Source of the DNA: Anaerolineae bacterium
GTDB lineage: Bacteria > Chloroflexota > Anaerolineae > Aggregatilineales > UBA2796
Assembly (NCBI GenBank): GCA_019637615.1
Contig: JAHBVJ010000014.1
Coordinates: 62,001-126,000 of the forward strand
Direction of reading: 5' to 3'
DNA: 64,000 bases
Shown: piece after piece, positions 40,757 to 49,007 of the stretch
How positions within the stretch are numbered: position 1 is the first letter of the stretch
How the letters are laid out: every line of letters begins with the position of its first letter
Notes under the pieces: generated by a model
Told to the model about the DNA's origin: nothing
The model's database searches: none
Seen by the model: the letters and a program-made list of their open reading frames with translations, nothing else
Translations under genes and position numbers: made by a program

Positions 40757-41695
40757 ATGGAAAATCCTCATTTTGCGTTTTTTGAGGGTCTGATCGTCCC
40801 CATCGAAGAAGCCAAAATCAGCATCATGACCCATGCGCTCCATTACGGAACGGCTGCCTTCGCTGGGTTACGCGCCTATTGGGAGGCGGATGATCATCAA
40901 CTATATTTATTCCGCCCGTTGGATCACTTCCGTCGCTTCCGTGCCTCCGCTGAAATGCTCTACATCGACCTCCCCTACACGCCGGAGCAGTTGCGCGACA
41001 TCGCCATCTCGCTCCTACAGCGGGAAGGCTATCACACTGACACATACCTCCGCCCGCTGGTCTACAAGTCGCAGCCGACGATTGGCGTGCGGCTCCACGA
41101 CCTGACCAGCGACATCGCCATGTTCGCGCTCCCGTTCGGCAGCTACATGGAGCACGAAGAAGGCATCAACGTCACCGTTTCATCATGGCGGCGCGTGGAT
41201 GACAACGCTATTCCACCGCGCGGCAAAATCTGCGGCGCGTATGTCAACTCGGCACTGACCAAGACCGAAGCCACGCTCGACGGCTTTGATGATGCGCTGG
41301 TGCTCGATCAAGAAGGGCATGTGGCGGAAGCCAGCGCCGCCAATTTCTTCATGGTGCGCAACGGCAAGGTGATCACGCCGCCCGTGTACGCCAACATTCT
41401 GGAAGGCATCACGCGCAACACCTGCCGCACCTTGCTCTTGAACGAATTGTGCATGGACATCGAGGAACGCCCCATCGACCGCACCGAGTTATTCAGCGCG
41501 GATGAGGCATTTTTGTGCGGGACGGCGGTGCAGATCGCGGCTATCACTTCCGTCGATCATCATCGCATCGGCGGCGGCGTGATGGGGCCAGTCGTCAAAG
41601 AATTGCGTCGGCTGTTCTTCCGCATGGTGCATGGCAAGCTCTCGCACTATCGCCACTGGGTGGAACCGGTCTACAGCATGGAAGCCATCCACTGA
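40757..41695 (+). CDS. ilvE: Branched-chain amino acid aminotransferase
   Basis: A 312-residue PLP enzyme of fold type IV that interconverts Val/Leu/Ile and their 2-oxoacids with glutamate. The PLP Lys is K157 in RGKICGAYVNS; ALHYGTAAFAGLRAY near residue 27 and EASAANFFMVRNGKV after the PLP site are typical. GAGAGATGAATT precedes the ATG. It is divergent from the VorB-type oxidoreductase across 241 bases, which links the two steps of branched-chain amino acid degradation, or their reversal in synthesis. Confidence 0.94.
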   Translation: MENPHFAFFEGLIVPIEEAKISIMTHALHYGTAAFAGLRAYWEADDHQLYLFRPLDHFRRFRASAEMLYIDLPYTPEQLRDIAISLLQREGYHTDTYLRPLVYKSQPTIGVRLHDLTSDIAMFALPFGSYMEHEEGINVTVSSWRRVDDNAIPPRGKICGAYVNSALTKTEATLDGFDDALVLDQEGHVAEASAANFFMVRNGKVITPPVYANILEGITRNTCRTLLLNELCMDIEERPIDRTELFSADEAFLCGTAVQIAAITSVDHHRIGGGVMGPVVKELRRLFFRMVHGKLSHYRHWVEPVYSMEAIH

Positions 41696-41762
41696 GACGG
41701 CGCTAGAGTCATATCGACTCATTCGTGCGTGAAAGACTGAACCTGTCTCCTCTCCTTACAGC

Positions 41763-41800
41763 GCCGTTTCCCCACTCTGTCATCAGGATGGGGAAACGGC
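41763..41800. terminator. Terminator shared by convergent ilvE and hoxU-like genes
   Basis: GCCGTTTCCCCA (41763-41774) and TGGGGAAACGGC (41789-41800) form a perfect 12-bp stem with a 14-base loop, followed by CTTGTTTAT on the plus strand. Confidence 0.8.
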
Positions 41801-41834
41801 CTTGTTTATCCAATTTTCTATCCGGCACCGAGCA

Positions 41835-42548
41835 TTAATCCAGTACGGGTTCCTTGACCACATGCAACTGGAGTTGGTGCTTCACCATCTCGCCCACGGC
41901 TTTACCCTTCTCGGATAGCGCACCCGTCGGGCACACCTGCACGCATTTTCCGCACGATGTGCAAATGTCGCTCTGATTCCACGGCAAACCGAGATCGGAA
42001 GTCACCACCGCATCGATGCCGCGCCCCATCACGTCCCAGTTGTGTGCCTTCTCGATCTCGTCGCAGACGCGCACACAGCGGGTACACAGCACGCAGCGGT
42101 TACGGTCAAACACGAAACGCGGATGCGAGGCATCGACCGTGCGGCGCGGGAACCGATACGGCATCGTCAGGTGATCAACTCCCAACGTCTGCGCCAGCGT
42201 TTGTAATTCACAATGACCGTTCGAGACGCATACCGAGCAGATATGATTGCCTTCCGACAGCAGCAGTTCAAGGATCGTCCGGCGATGTTCGGTGAGCGCC
42301 GCCGACTCGGTCGTGATCTCCATCCCTTCGCGGACGTGCAACGAGCACGCGGGGACAGGCCGCGAGTAGCCTTTCACCTCCACCAGACACAGCCGACACG
42401 AACTGACCTCCGAGAGGCCGTTCAGATGGCACAGCGTCGGGATGAAAATGTCGTTTTCCTCAGCCACATCGAGGATGGTGGAGTCGTCACGGGCGGCGAC
42501 CCACTGCCCGTTGATCGTCAATGTGCTTACATGTACAGGCTGATTCAT
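41835..42548 (-). CDS. hoxU: HoxU/NuoG-N-terminal-like iron-sulfur subunit
   Basis: A 237-residue electron-transfer subunit of an NAD(P)H diaphorase. The N-terminal [2Fe-2S] domain has CHLNGLSEVSSCRLC plus a later Cys, followed by a His/Cys cluster (SEGNHICSVCVSNGHCELQ), and two C-terminal [4Fe-4S] motifs, CVLCTRCVRVC and CTSCGKCVQVC. At this length it matches HoxU (also the N-terminal part of NuoG) rather than full NuoG. The ATG overlaps the stop of the NuoF/HoxF-like gene as ATGA, so translation is coupled. Last gene of the 12-kb run. Confidence 0.9.
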   Translation of the reverse strand: MNQPVHVSTLTINGQWVAARDDSTILDVAEENDIFIPTLCHLNGLSEVSSCRLCLVEVKGYSRPVPACSLHVREGMEITTESAALTEHRRTILELLLSEGNHICSVCVSNGHCELQTLAQTLGVDHLTMPYRFPRRTVDASHPRFVFDRNRCVLCTRCVRVCDEIEKAHNWDVMGRGIDAVVTSDLGLPWNQSDICTSCGKCVQVCPTGALSEKGKAVGEMVKHQLQLHVVKEPVLD

Positions 42549-44194
42549 ACCGCCTCCGTGACGAGCAAGCCAACCGGACACACGTGTGCATCGCAGCGGT
42601 GGCTGTAGATATGCGCCAGATATTCATCGCGGAAATAGCGCAGCGTGCTCAGGATCGGGTTTGGCGCGGATTGGCCTAGCCCGCACAGACTGCCGCGTTT
42701 CACCACGCCGCATAACCGCTCTAACAGTGCCAGATCGTCCGATGTTGCCGTGCCATGCGTGATGCTGCTCAGTAAATCGTACAACTGCGCCGTGCCAACG
42801 CGACACGAGGTACACTGCCCGCACGACTCAGCCATGCAGAATTCCATGAAATAGCGTGCGACATCGACCATACAGGTGGTTTCGTCCAAGATGATCATGC
42901 CGCCGGAACCCATCACCGAGCCAAGTTTGACCATCGAATCGTAATCTACCGAGGTATCCAGATGCTCCAGCGGGACGCACCCACCTGTCGGACCGCCCGT
43001 CTGCACCGCTTTGAATTGCTTCCGGTTGGGGATACCGCCGCCCAGATCGAACACGATCTCGCGCAGCGTGATGCCTAGCGGCACTTCGATCACGCCGCTG
43101 TTCACGACCTGCCCCGTCAGCGAAAAGACTTTGGTACCTTTGCTCCTGCCGACGCCAATTTCTGCGTACCACGCGCCGCCGTTGCGGACAATCGAGGGGA
43201 TGTTGGCGAACGTTTCGACGTTATTGATCAGCGTCGGATAGCCCCACAAACCCGACTCGGAGGGATACGGCGGACGGGTGCGGGGGATGCCGCGCTTGCC
43301 TTCAATAGAGGCGATCAAGGCCGTCTCCTCGCCGCACACATACGCGCCCGCCCCGACGCGCACCCGCACAGTGAAGTTAAACTCGCTATCGAGAATCTTC
43401 TCACCGAGCAAATTAAGTCCCTCGGCCTGTGCGATTGCCGTTTCCAGCCGTTTAACGGCGAGTGGATACTCCGCCCGCACGTAAATGAACCCTTCATCCG
43501 CGCCCACCGCATATGCCGCAATCGCCATGCCTTCCAACACGCGGTGCGGGTCACTTTCCAGCACGGTACGGTTGGCGAACGCGCCCGGATCGCCTTCATC
43601 AGCATTGCAAATAACATATTTATGTTGATTTTCAGTATGTGCGACGATGCTCCATTTCAACCCGGTGGGGAAGCCCGCCCCGCCGCGTCCGCGTAGTCCG
43701 CTCTGGCTGACTTCGCGCAGCACATCCTTGGGCGTCATCGTCTCAATGACTTTCATCAATCCAGCGTAACCGTTAACGGTCAGATAATCTTCGATATGCG
43801 TCGGGTCGATCTTGCCGGAATTTTCCAGCACGATCTTGCGCTGGCGTTCAAAAAATGGGGTATGTACCGGGCATTCAAGGCGGCGTATGGGCTGACGACC
43901 CAACGCCGACACGATCTCCGGTGCGTCGGTCGGGGTGACGGTCTGATACAGCACCTCATCGGAGCTGACGGAAACCAGCGGGCCAGCCGAACACAAGCCG
44001 AGGCAGCCCACCCCTTTCACCACGCAGGCGCGTTGTAGACCGCGTTTTTCCACCTCGGTCTGCAACGCTGCTTGGACGCGATCACTGTGGTTCGTCAAAC
44101 AGCCTGAAGCGGTACACACCCGGATGCAGTGTTCATAGTGTCCTTGCCGTGCCGCTTCCGTCTGTGCGATCTGCTCGATTTCTTCAGGCAACAT
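42545..44194 (-). CDS. hoxF: HoxF/NuoF-like NAD(P)H-binding flavoprotein
   Basis: A 549-residue flavoprotein. The N-terminal thioredoxin-like [2Fe-2S] domain has C27, C32, C64 and C68 (VCTASGC; GCLGLC). The main domain has the FMN loop GLRGRGGAGFPTGLKW, the NAD-binding GAGAYVCGEETALIASIEG and a final [4Fe-4S] site with ESCGQCTSCRVG plus a distal Cys. This is the fused HoxF form, which oxidises or reduces NAD(P)H at FMN. The start overlaps the HoxE-like stop by 11 bases, with GGAGATGG upstream. Confidence 0.92.
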   Translation of the reverse strand: MLPEEIEQIAQTEAARQGHYEHCIRVCTASGCLTNHSDRVQAALQTEVEKRGLQRACVVKGVGCLGLCSAGPLVSVSSDEVLYQTVTPTDAPEIVSALGRQPIRRLECPVHTPFFERQRKIVLENSGKIDPTHIEDYLTVNGYAGLMKVIETMTPKDVLREVSQSGLRGRGGAGFPTGLKWSIVAHTENQHKYVICNADEGDPGAFANRTVLESDPHRVLEGMAIAAYAVGADEGFIYVRAEYPLAVKRLETAIAQAEGLNLLGEKILDSEFNFTVRVRVGAGAYVCGEETALIASIEGKRGIPRTRPPYPSESGLWGYPTLINNVETFANIPSIVRNGGAWYAEIGVGRSKGTKVFSLTGQVVNSGVIEVPLGITLREIVFDLGGGIPNRKQFKAVQTGGPTGGCVPLEHLDTSVDYDSMVKLGSVMGSGGMIILDETTCMVDVARYFMEFCMAESCGQCTSCRVGTAQLYDLLSSITHGTATSDDLALLERLCGVVKRGSLCGLGQSAPNPILSTLRYFRDEYLAHIYSHRCDAHVCPVGLLVTEAV

Positions 44195-44699
44195 GATGTA
44201 TCCATCTCCCGATTTGTTGGACGACGGTGGTCGGGGTCGCGTCTCCTACGGGCATCGAGTCGTATTCCACAATCGGCGCGGGACCACAATAACTTAGGCA
44301 GCGCGCCACCTTGAGCGAAAGCTCGCCGTTCGGGGTTGATTCGCCGGGTTTTATGCCGTAGGTTTCCTCGACCGCGTGCAAAATGTTCGCCGCGCCCCGA
44401 ATATGGCAGGCCGTTCCCGTACACACCGTGCAGGTATGACTGGCTGGCGGTGTCAGGGAAAACAGGTGATAAAAAGTAGCGACGCCATAAACTTGACTGG
44501 GGCTAACATGCAGTGCTTCTGCGACGAACCGCAGCGCTGGCTTATCCAGATAGCCGAATTCTGCCTCTATCGTGTGCAGCACTTCGATCAGCGCGTGGGG
44601 CTGAAAGTCGTACTGGAGCATGGTACGTTCGACATGCCGCCAGCGGAGATCGTCGGATGGTAGAGTCAACTTCTTGCCTCTGGGTAATTGAGATTGCAT
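44184..44699 (-). CDS. hoxE: HoxE/NuoE-like [2Fe-2S] subunit
   Basis: A 171-residue thioredoxin-like [2Fe-2S] subunit. The four ligands are in CTVCTGTACHIRGA and ARCLSYCGPAP. The N-terminal helical part (HALIEVLHTIEAEFGYL; VYGVATFYHLF) is that of NuoE/HoxE. The start at 44699 is clear from AGGAGGAAGT; a longer upstream ATG at 44720 has none. It opens the hoxEFU cluster and lies about 550 bases after the maturation protease gene on the same strand. Confidence 0.92.
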   Translation of the reverse strand: MQSQLPRGKKLTLPSDDLRWRHVERTMLQYDFQPHALIEVLHTIEAEFGYLDKPALRFVAEALHVSPSQVYGVATFYHLFSLTPPASHTCTVCTGTACHIRGAANILHAVEETYGIKPGESTPNGELSLKVARCLSYCGPAPIVEYDSMPVGDATPTTVVQQIGRWIHHVA

Positions 44700-45131
44700 A
44701 CTTCCTCCTGCAAGCTTCATTCAATAATCAACCGGAACGTGCAGAGCATCAGGCTAAGATAAAACATGCCTGCCTAGACACTACTGACTATTGATTGGGT
44801 GGTTCAGCGAGAGATCGGCGTATCAATAGGTGATCTGCGCCATCAATATCCTGAGTTGTGGAAAAGAAGGGTGTCGGGAACGCCTTACATCTTGCAGGTG
44901 TCAAGCGAATGCGTTGCTATTCAATGAAAGGATGACTTGAGGAGCCGTGCAGGATAGCGCTCCAAAACCAGCCATTCCAGAAACTCAGGACAAGTAGGGA
45001 ATATGCTTGAGAGAACCAGCTACGGTGAACATGGTCATCGTCCTCCTTCGCGAACAAAAAAATAAACGAAGATAGAACGTTCACGGACATCGCCGTGAGT
45101 AGGTGCGACTAACGTAGGTTACTAACTAAGT

Positions 45132-45191
45132 AGTATACTTTTTCTATATCATAGCCAGTTAACCGTAACCTCGTACGTGATGTTTGTCACA
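45132..45191 (-). promoter_or_regulatory. Promoter with CRP/FNR-like site before hoxE
   Basis: On the minus strand TTAACT (45157-45162) and TATACT (45132-45137) form a possible -35/-10 pair with a 19-base spacer. Just upstream lies a GTGA-N6-TCAC dyad (45177-45190; CGTGATGTTTGTCACA), centred near -58 from the expected start, where class I CRP/FNR-type activators bind. The rest of 44700-45254 has no gene. Confidence 0.55.
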
Positions 45192-45213
45192 ATCGAGGTA
45201 GTCCAAGCATCAC

Positions 45214-45228
45214 TGTTAACTGTTAACA
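45214..45228. promoter_or_regulatory. TGTTAAC-T-GTTAACA palindrome
   Basis: A 15-bp perfect palindrome around a central T, upstream of the hoxE promoter. It resembles the half sites of Rex operators (TTGTTAA/TTAACAA), but with a three-base instead of four-base centre, so a Rex role is uncertain. Confidence 0.5.
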
Positions 45229-45254
45229 ATATTTTTCGTCGTTTGCCGACCTCA

Positions 45255-45794
45255 TTACAGCGACGACCGCACCGGCACGCGCTCAATCCGCAGCCGGTAC
45301 GCCAGCTCGCCCGTCAGTCGGCAGGCGGCTTGCTTGATGGCAGGCGACAGCGTCGGGCACAGCGACGTACTATCGGGCTGCACGCCGAGCATGGCGATCT
45401 CGCAGCCAAGTTCCGCGATGATATAGCTGGCGAACATCGACAATGGCAGCGCGTGTGTCGAGGCGCTTACGCCCGTGATCTCGTGCCAATCCAGCCAGCG
45501 GATCGCGCCGCACGGCAGCGCCATCTGCGCCGCGTCGATCATCAGGATCAGATCGGGCTGGAAGCGTCGTAGCGTTCCCGTGCAGTTTTCCGGTGCAGCG
45601 CCCGCATCGATGATCAGCAGTGAGGCTTGCCCTTGTGCCAGCGGACGCAGCACGCGCGCTACCACCACCCCGACCGCGTCATCACCGCACAGCGGGTGCC
45701 CGATCCCGATCACGGCGACTTTGACGGCGCGCCTAACGCTGGCTAGACGTTTCAGGGTCAGCCGCAGGGACTTTTTCCATGTTCGTACTAGCAT
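45255..45794 (-). CDS. HycI/HoxW-type [NiFe]-hydrogenase maturation protease
   Basis: A 179-residue endopeptidase that removes the C-terminal peptide of the hydrogenase large subunit after nickel insertion. GIGHPLCGDDAVG holds the first acidic metal ligand, IIDAGAAPENC and MIDAAQ the middle region, and STHALPLSMFASYI the late His. The N-terminal ~30 residues (LVRTWKKSLRLTLKRL) are the usual basic lead-in of the HycI group. The ATG at 45794 lies within the end of the NuoI-like gene, giving a ~60-base overlap. It lies in the same operon as a large subunit with a typical cleavage site. Confidence 0.85.
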   Translation of the reverse strand: MLVRTWKKSLRLTLKRLASVRRAVKVAVIGIGHPLCGDDAVGVVVARVLRPLAQGQASLLIIDAGAAPENCTGTLRRFQPDLILMIDAAQMALPCGAIRWLDWHEITGVSASTHALPLSMFASYIIAELGCEIAMLGVQPDSTSLCPTLSPAIKQAACRLTGELAYRLRIERVPVRSSL

Positions 45795-46158
45795 TGACTT
45801 CCCGTCCATAGGTAGTGGTGAAGGTCGTTTTATCTAGCGTCGCCAACTCCCATTCGGTGTTCGATAGCACGATGCACTTGAATCGGCAGCTTTCCACGCA
45901 CTGCCCGCAGAAGGTGCAGCGATCCAGATGGTAGCGCATCTCGAACTGCTTCTTCGCCTTGTCGATGGTGATGAGTTCGATGGCGTTGGCGGGGCAGTCG
46001 TCCACGCACAGCGAACAACCAGTACACTGCTCCGGTTGCCAATGCAGCTTGCCCCGCAATTGCTCCGGTGGTGGGGTTCGCTCAAAGGGATATTGGCGCG
46101 TGGCGGTTCGTCTGAACGCGGATCGCAGTACATCTCCGAACATCGTGGCGAGTTTCAT
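45733..46158 (-). CDS. NuoI/HyfH-like 2x[4Fe-4S] subunit
   Basis: A 141-residue ferredoxin-type subunit that links the hydrogenase small subunit to the electron input. Two clusters, CTGCSLCVDDCPANA and CTFCGQCVESCRFKC, follow an amphipathic N-terminal stretch that anchors it to the membrane arm. This is the NuoI/EchF/HyfH form. It ends inside the protease gene start and begins 50 bases after the NuoH-like stop on the same strand. Confidence 0.9.
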   Translation of the reverse strand: MKLATMFGDVLRSAFRRTATRQYPFERTPPPEQLRGKLHWQPEQCTGCSLCVDDCPANAIELITIDKAKKQFEMRYHLDRCTFCGQCVESCRFKCIVLSNTEWELATLDKTTFTTTYGREVNASTNMEKVPAADPETSSQR

Positions 46159-46208
46159 GCTTTCACCTCCGTTGCCGTCTGGTGGATGGATCTTCGGCTG
46201 CTACAACA

Positions 46209-47123
46209 TCATCCGCCCAGCACGATAATCACGAATAACTGTGCCAGCCCGAGCAGCGCGCCCAACCGCCACCACAGGTTGATGGTCTGGTCGATGCGCA
46301 TCCGTGTGAGCAAGGCTTGCACAACGACGAGGCCGACCAGCAGCACCAGCGTCTTTGCCAGAAAACTCAACGGATTATCGATCCCGCCGAGGTAAAAGGC
46401 GGCGATCAGCGTCAGGCCGAGGAACATCTCGACGGCCTTACCGAGCCGGAACAACGCCAGCCCGCGCCCGCTGTATTCCGTCAGCGCGCCCGCTACGATC
46501 TCGGTTTCCGCTTCGGGGGCATCAAAGGGTGGCAGTTCCAGCTTGCCCATCAGCGCCACCAGCGCGATCAGGAAGCCGACGGGCTGCGTCAGCACCAGCA
46601 GATGCCCCTCTGCGTAGACGTTGATCTCGCTGATCTGCCATGTGCGGGCGGCGACGGCGGGGCCGAGCAAGGCCAGCAAAAACGGCGCTTCATACGAGAA
46701 TAGCTGTGACAGTGTGCGTGTCGCGCCGACCAGTGAAAAACGGTCGGTCGTGTTGCTGCCCGCCAAGCTGATGCACAGCGTCAGCAGACTCAGCAGGTAC
46801 ACCACCACGATCAGATCGCCCGCGAAGCTGTAGGCGGGTGGCAGCCCGATCAACGGGACGTACAGCGCCGCCGTCAGCGTGCCCGTCAGCGCGATGATGG
46901 GCAGCCCGATGAACAGCCGCGCATCTACTCCGTTCGGCACGATCTCTTCTTTCGCCAGCAGCTTGACCGTATCCGCCAACGGCTGGAACCAGCGCGGGCC
47001 GATGCGGTTTTGCAAGCGCGCCAGCAGCTTACGGTCGATCCATTCATAGGCCAGACCGCCCACCAGAATGAACACACCGCCCGGAAACAACGTTAATGCG
47101 AACAAGCTGCGGAGAGCGTCCAT
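46209..47123 (-). CDS. NuoH/EchB/HyfC-like membrane subunit
   Basis: A 304-residue polytopic subunit with eight or so helices, forming the quinone-chamber/proton-path connector between the hydrophilic and membrane arms. YEWIDRKLLARLQNRIGPRW is the NuoH motif around loop 1, and KLELPPFDAPEAETEIVAG is the conserved Glu-rich loop. The length fits NuoH. GGAGGCAGAG lies before the ATG at 47123. It is separated from the NuoD-like gene by 181 bases containing a repeat. Confidence 0.92.
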   Translation of the reverse strand: MDALRSLFALTLFPGGVFILVGGLAYEWIDRKLLARLQNRIGPRWFQPLADTVKLLAKEEIVPNGVDARLFIGLPIIALTGTLTAALYVPLIGLPPAYSFAGDLIVVVYLLSLLTLCISLAGSNTTDRFSLVGATRTLSQLFSYEAPFLLALLGPAVAARTWQISEINVYAEGHLLVLTQPVGFLIALVALMGKLELPPFDAPEAETEIVAGALTEYSGRGLALFRLGKAVEMFLGLTLIAAFYLGGIDNPLSFLAKTLVLLVGLVVVQALLTRMRIDQTINLWWRLGALLGLAQLFVIIVLGG

Positions 47124-47236
47124 AGGTCTCTGCCTCCGATTGATAAGTCGAGATCGCGCAACACGACACTGCCTTCAACCGCTAATACCGTGCCAAAACG
47201 AAAAACCAAATAACCTGACTGCCACGCTTTGCCTTT

Positions 47237-47270
47237 GAGTCCCGCAGGGGCTTCGTAGGTTGAGCCAGAC
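47237..47270. repeat. GAGTCCC-type hairpin repeat in the intra-operon gap
   Basis: GAGTCCCGCAGGGGCTTCGT then AGGTTGAGCCAGAC. It matches the copy at 54605-54640 and a degenerate one at 14935. The 47124-47304 gap has no credible gene; a 92-codon ORF across it overlaps both neighbours. Confidence 0.7.
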
Positions 47271-47304
47271 AATTCATTGTCGGGAATTTTGGGCAACCCG
47301 AAAT

Positions 47305-48516
47305 TTACTTGGTTACCTTCACATCCTGATAGTACTTGATCCCGTGCTGACGCAGGTCTTCCCACGTCCAATGTTCGTGCTCCTTGCCGTTAGGCGTGAT
47401 GATCGCCATGCGGTCATTGCACGAGAAGCACGGGTCAACGCCCGCCAGAATCATCGGAATATCCGCCAGATGATGACCGATTGCCAGCGTCAGCACCGAC
47501 GCCATATTGCAGATCGTCGGCGTGCGCACCCGAATCCGGTCGGGTTTGTCCGTCCCATTGCTGCGCATGAAGTAAAACAGTTCGCCGCGTGGCGCTTCGA
47601 TCCGGCTGATCGTCTCGCCCGCTTTGATCTTGCGCGGCATCCGGCTTTTCAGCGGCCCTTCCGGCAGCTTATCCAGCACCGCGCGGATCAAGCGACAGCA
47701 TTCGAACAACTCTTTTACGCGCACCACAAAACGCGCTTCAAGGTCGCCTGTCGTCTCCATCACGATATGGACGGGATACTCGGCATAGGCCGCGTAAGGC
47801 GCTTCGGTGCGAATATCGCGCGCCACGCCGGATGCCCGCGCCGTCGGGCCGACCACGCCGAGTTGTTCCGCCGCCTCCGCCGACATCACGCCGATTCCGC
47901 GCGTCCGCCGCAGGAACATCTCGTCGGTCGTCACCACGTCCAGATAGTGATGAATGCGCGGCTCCAGAAAATCGAGAGCATGGCGGATCACCTCGGCCTG
48001 CGCTTCGGAAATATCGAACTTGACGCCGCCGAGCACATTTGCCGAGTAATGCACGCGGTTGCCTGCCAGCGCTTCGAGGATGTCCATCACGGTTTCGCGG
48101 TCGCGCCACGTGTACATGAACAGCGTTTCAAAGCCCGCCTCGTGCGCCGCCACGCCCAACCACAGCAAATGGCTGTGCATCCGTTCCAGCTCCGCGATCA
48201 GCACGCGGATGGCTTGCGCACGTGGTGGCGCGCTGACTCCCGCCAACTGCTCCACGCCCAACGTATAGACGGTGGCGTGCGCGTGCGAGCAAATCCCGCA
48301 GATGCGTTCCAGCAAGTACAAATCTTGTACCCAGTTGCGCGCCTCGGTGGCTTTTTCGATGCCGCGATGCGCGTAACCAAGCCGTACCGTCGCGTCAGTC
48401 ACGATCTCGCCGTCCACGCTGAACTCGAAGTGACCGGGTTCTTTCAGGGCGGGGTGCTGTGGCCCGATTGGGACGATGAATTTTTCGACCTGTGCCGAGT
48501 GTTCGTTGGTATGCAT
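47305..48516 (-). CDS. Group 4 [NiFe]-hydrogenase large subunit (NuoD-like)
   Basis: A 403-residue large subunit homologous to NuoD/HycE. Unlike NuoD it keeps both nickel-ligand pairs: C73 and C76 in RICGICSHAHAT, and C363 and C366 in DPCFSCNDR. After R369 there is a 34-residue tail starting MAIITP, the place where HycI cuts HycE. So it is an active [NiFe]-hydrogenase catalytic subunit of group 4, with H2 as substrate or product. GAGGGG precedes the ATG at 48516; the upstream extension overlaps the NuoC-like gene. Confidence 0.94.
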   Translation of the reverse strand: MHTNEHSAQVEKFIVPIGPQHPALKEPGHFEFSVDGEIVTDATVRLGYAHRGIEKATEARNWVQDLYLLERICGICSHAHATVYTLGVEQLAGVSAPPRAQAIRVLIAELERMHSHLLWLGVAAHEAGFETLFMYTWRDRETVMDILEALAGNRVHYSANVLGGVKFDISEAQAEVIRHALDFLEPRIHHYLDVVTTDEMFLRRTRGIGVMSAEAAEQLGVVGPTARASGVARDIRTEAPYAAYAEYPVHIVMETTGDLEARFVVRVKELFECCRLIRAVLDKLPEGPLKSRMPRKIKAGETISRIEAPRGELFYFMRSNGTDKPDRIRVRTPTICNMASVLTLAIGHHLADIPMILAGVDPCFSCNDRMAIITPNGKEHEHWTWEDLRQHGIKYYQDVKVTK

Positions 48517-48527
48517 AGACGATCCCC

Positions 48528-49007
48528 TCAGACTGTGCCCTCTGGCGCGTGGGTCACATTCTCCGCGACAAAGCTCTTGCGCAGTGGATACACCCACGCG
48601 GGCCAGTTATCCGGCAAAAACAGATGCGCGCTGGATGGTGTGCCCTCGATGCTGACGCCGAGCATTTCGATCAGTTCGCGCTCAAAAAAGCTGGCAGACG
48701 GGATGATCCCGCAAATGCTGGCGACGGTAGCGGCGCTATATGGCACGCGCACCCGCAGTGTCACCACCGCCGCGCCCGCGCAAAATTGGTACAGCACCTC
48801 GATGGTCTGCGACTCCGCGCCCAGATCAAGGCCGGTGATCGCGGCGAGATAGCCCCACCGCGCCTCCTGCAGCGCCGTCACCGCTGGCAGCAAGTCGGCG
48901 GGCTGGATCGCCACATCGAGTCGGTTTGGCTCCGGCGTGGTCGTTTCCGATCCCCACTTCGCCAGCAGGGCGCGCGCCGTTTGCAGCGGCAGTTCATACA
49001 TAGTCAT
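48528..49007 (-). CDS. NuoC-like 30-kDa subunit
   Basis: A 159-residue subunit of the NuoC/HyfG-N-terminal type. It has the conserved LAAITGLDLGAESQTIEVLYQF strand-helix pair (split around Gly) and the C-terminal PSASFFERELIEMLGVSIEGTPS with the FFERE motif and LFLPDNWP. It helps join the small and large subunits. The ATG overlaps the stop of the small-subunit gene as ATGA. NuoD-like translation starts 12 bases after its stop. Confidence 0.9.
   Translation of the reverse strand: MTMYELPLQTARALLAKWGSETTTPEPNRLDVAIQPADLLPAVTALQEARWGYLAAITGLDLGAESQTIEVLYQFCAGAAVVTLRVRVPYSAATVASICGIIPSASFFERELIEMLGVSIEGTPSSAHLFLPDNWPAWVYPLRKSFVAENVTHAPEGTV

Noticed and set aside
45214..45228. Calling the palindrome a Rex operator
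   Set aside because: The half sites fit, but the centre is three bases instead of four, so only a tentative label is justified.
47093..47371. 92-codon ORF bridging the NuoH- and NuoD-like genes
   Set aside because: It overlaps both coding ends, contains the GAGTCCC repeat, and has no family resemblance.
47260..48852. 530-codon plus-strand ORF opposite the NuoD-like gene
   Set aside because: Arg/His-rich antisense frame over a hydrogenase large subunit with all metal ligands in place.
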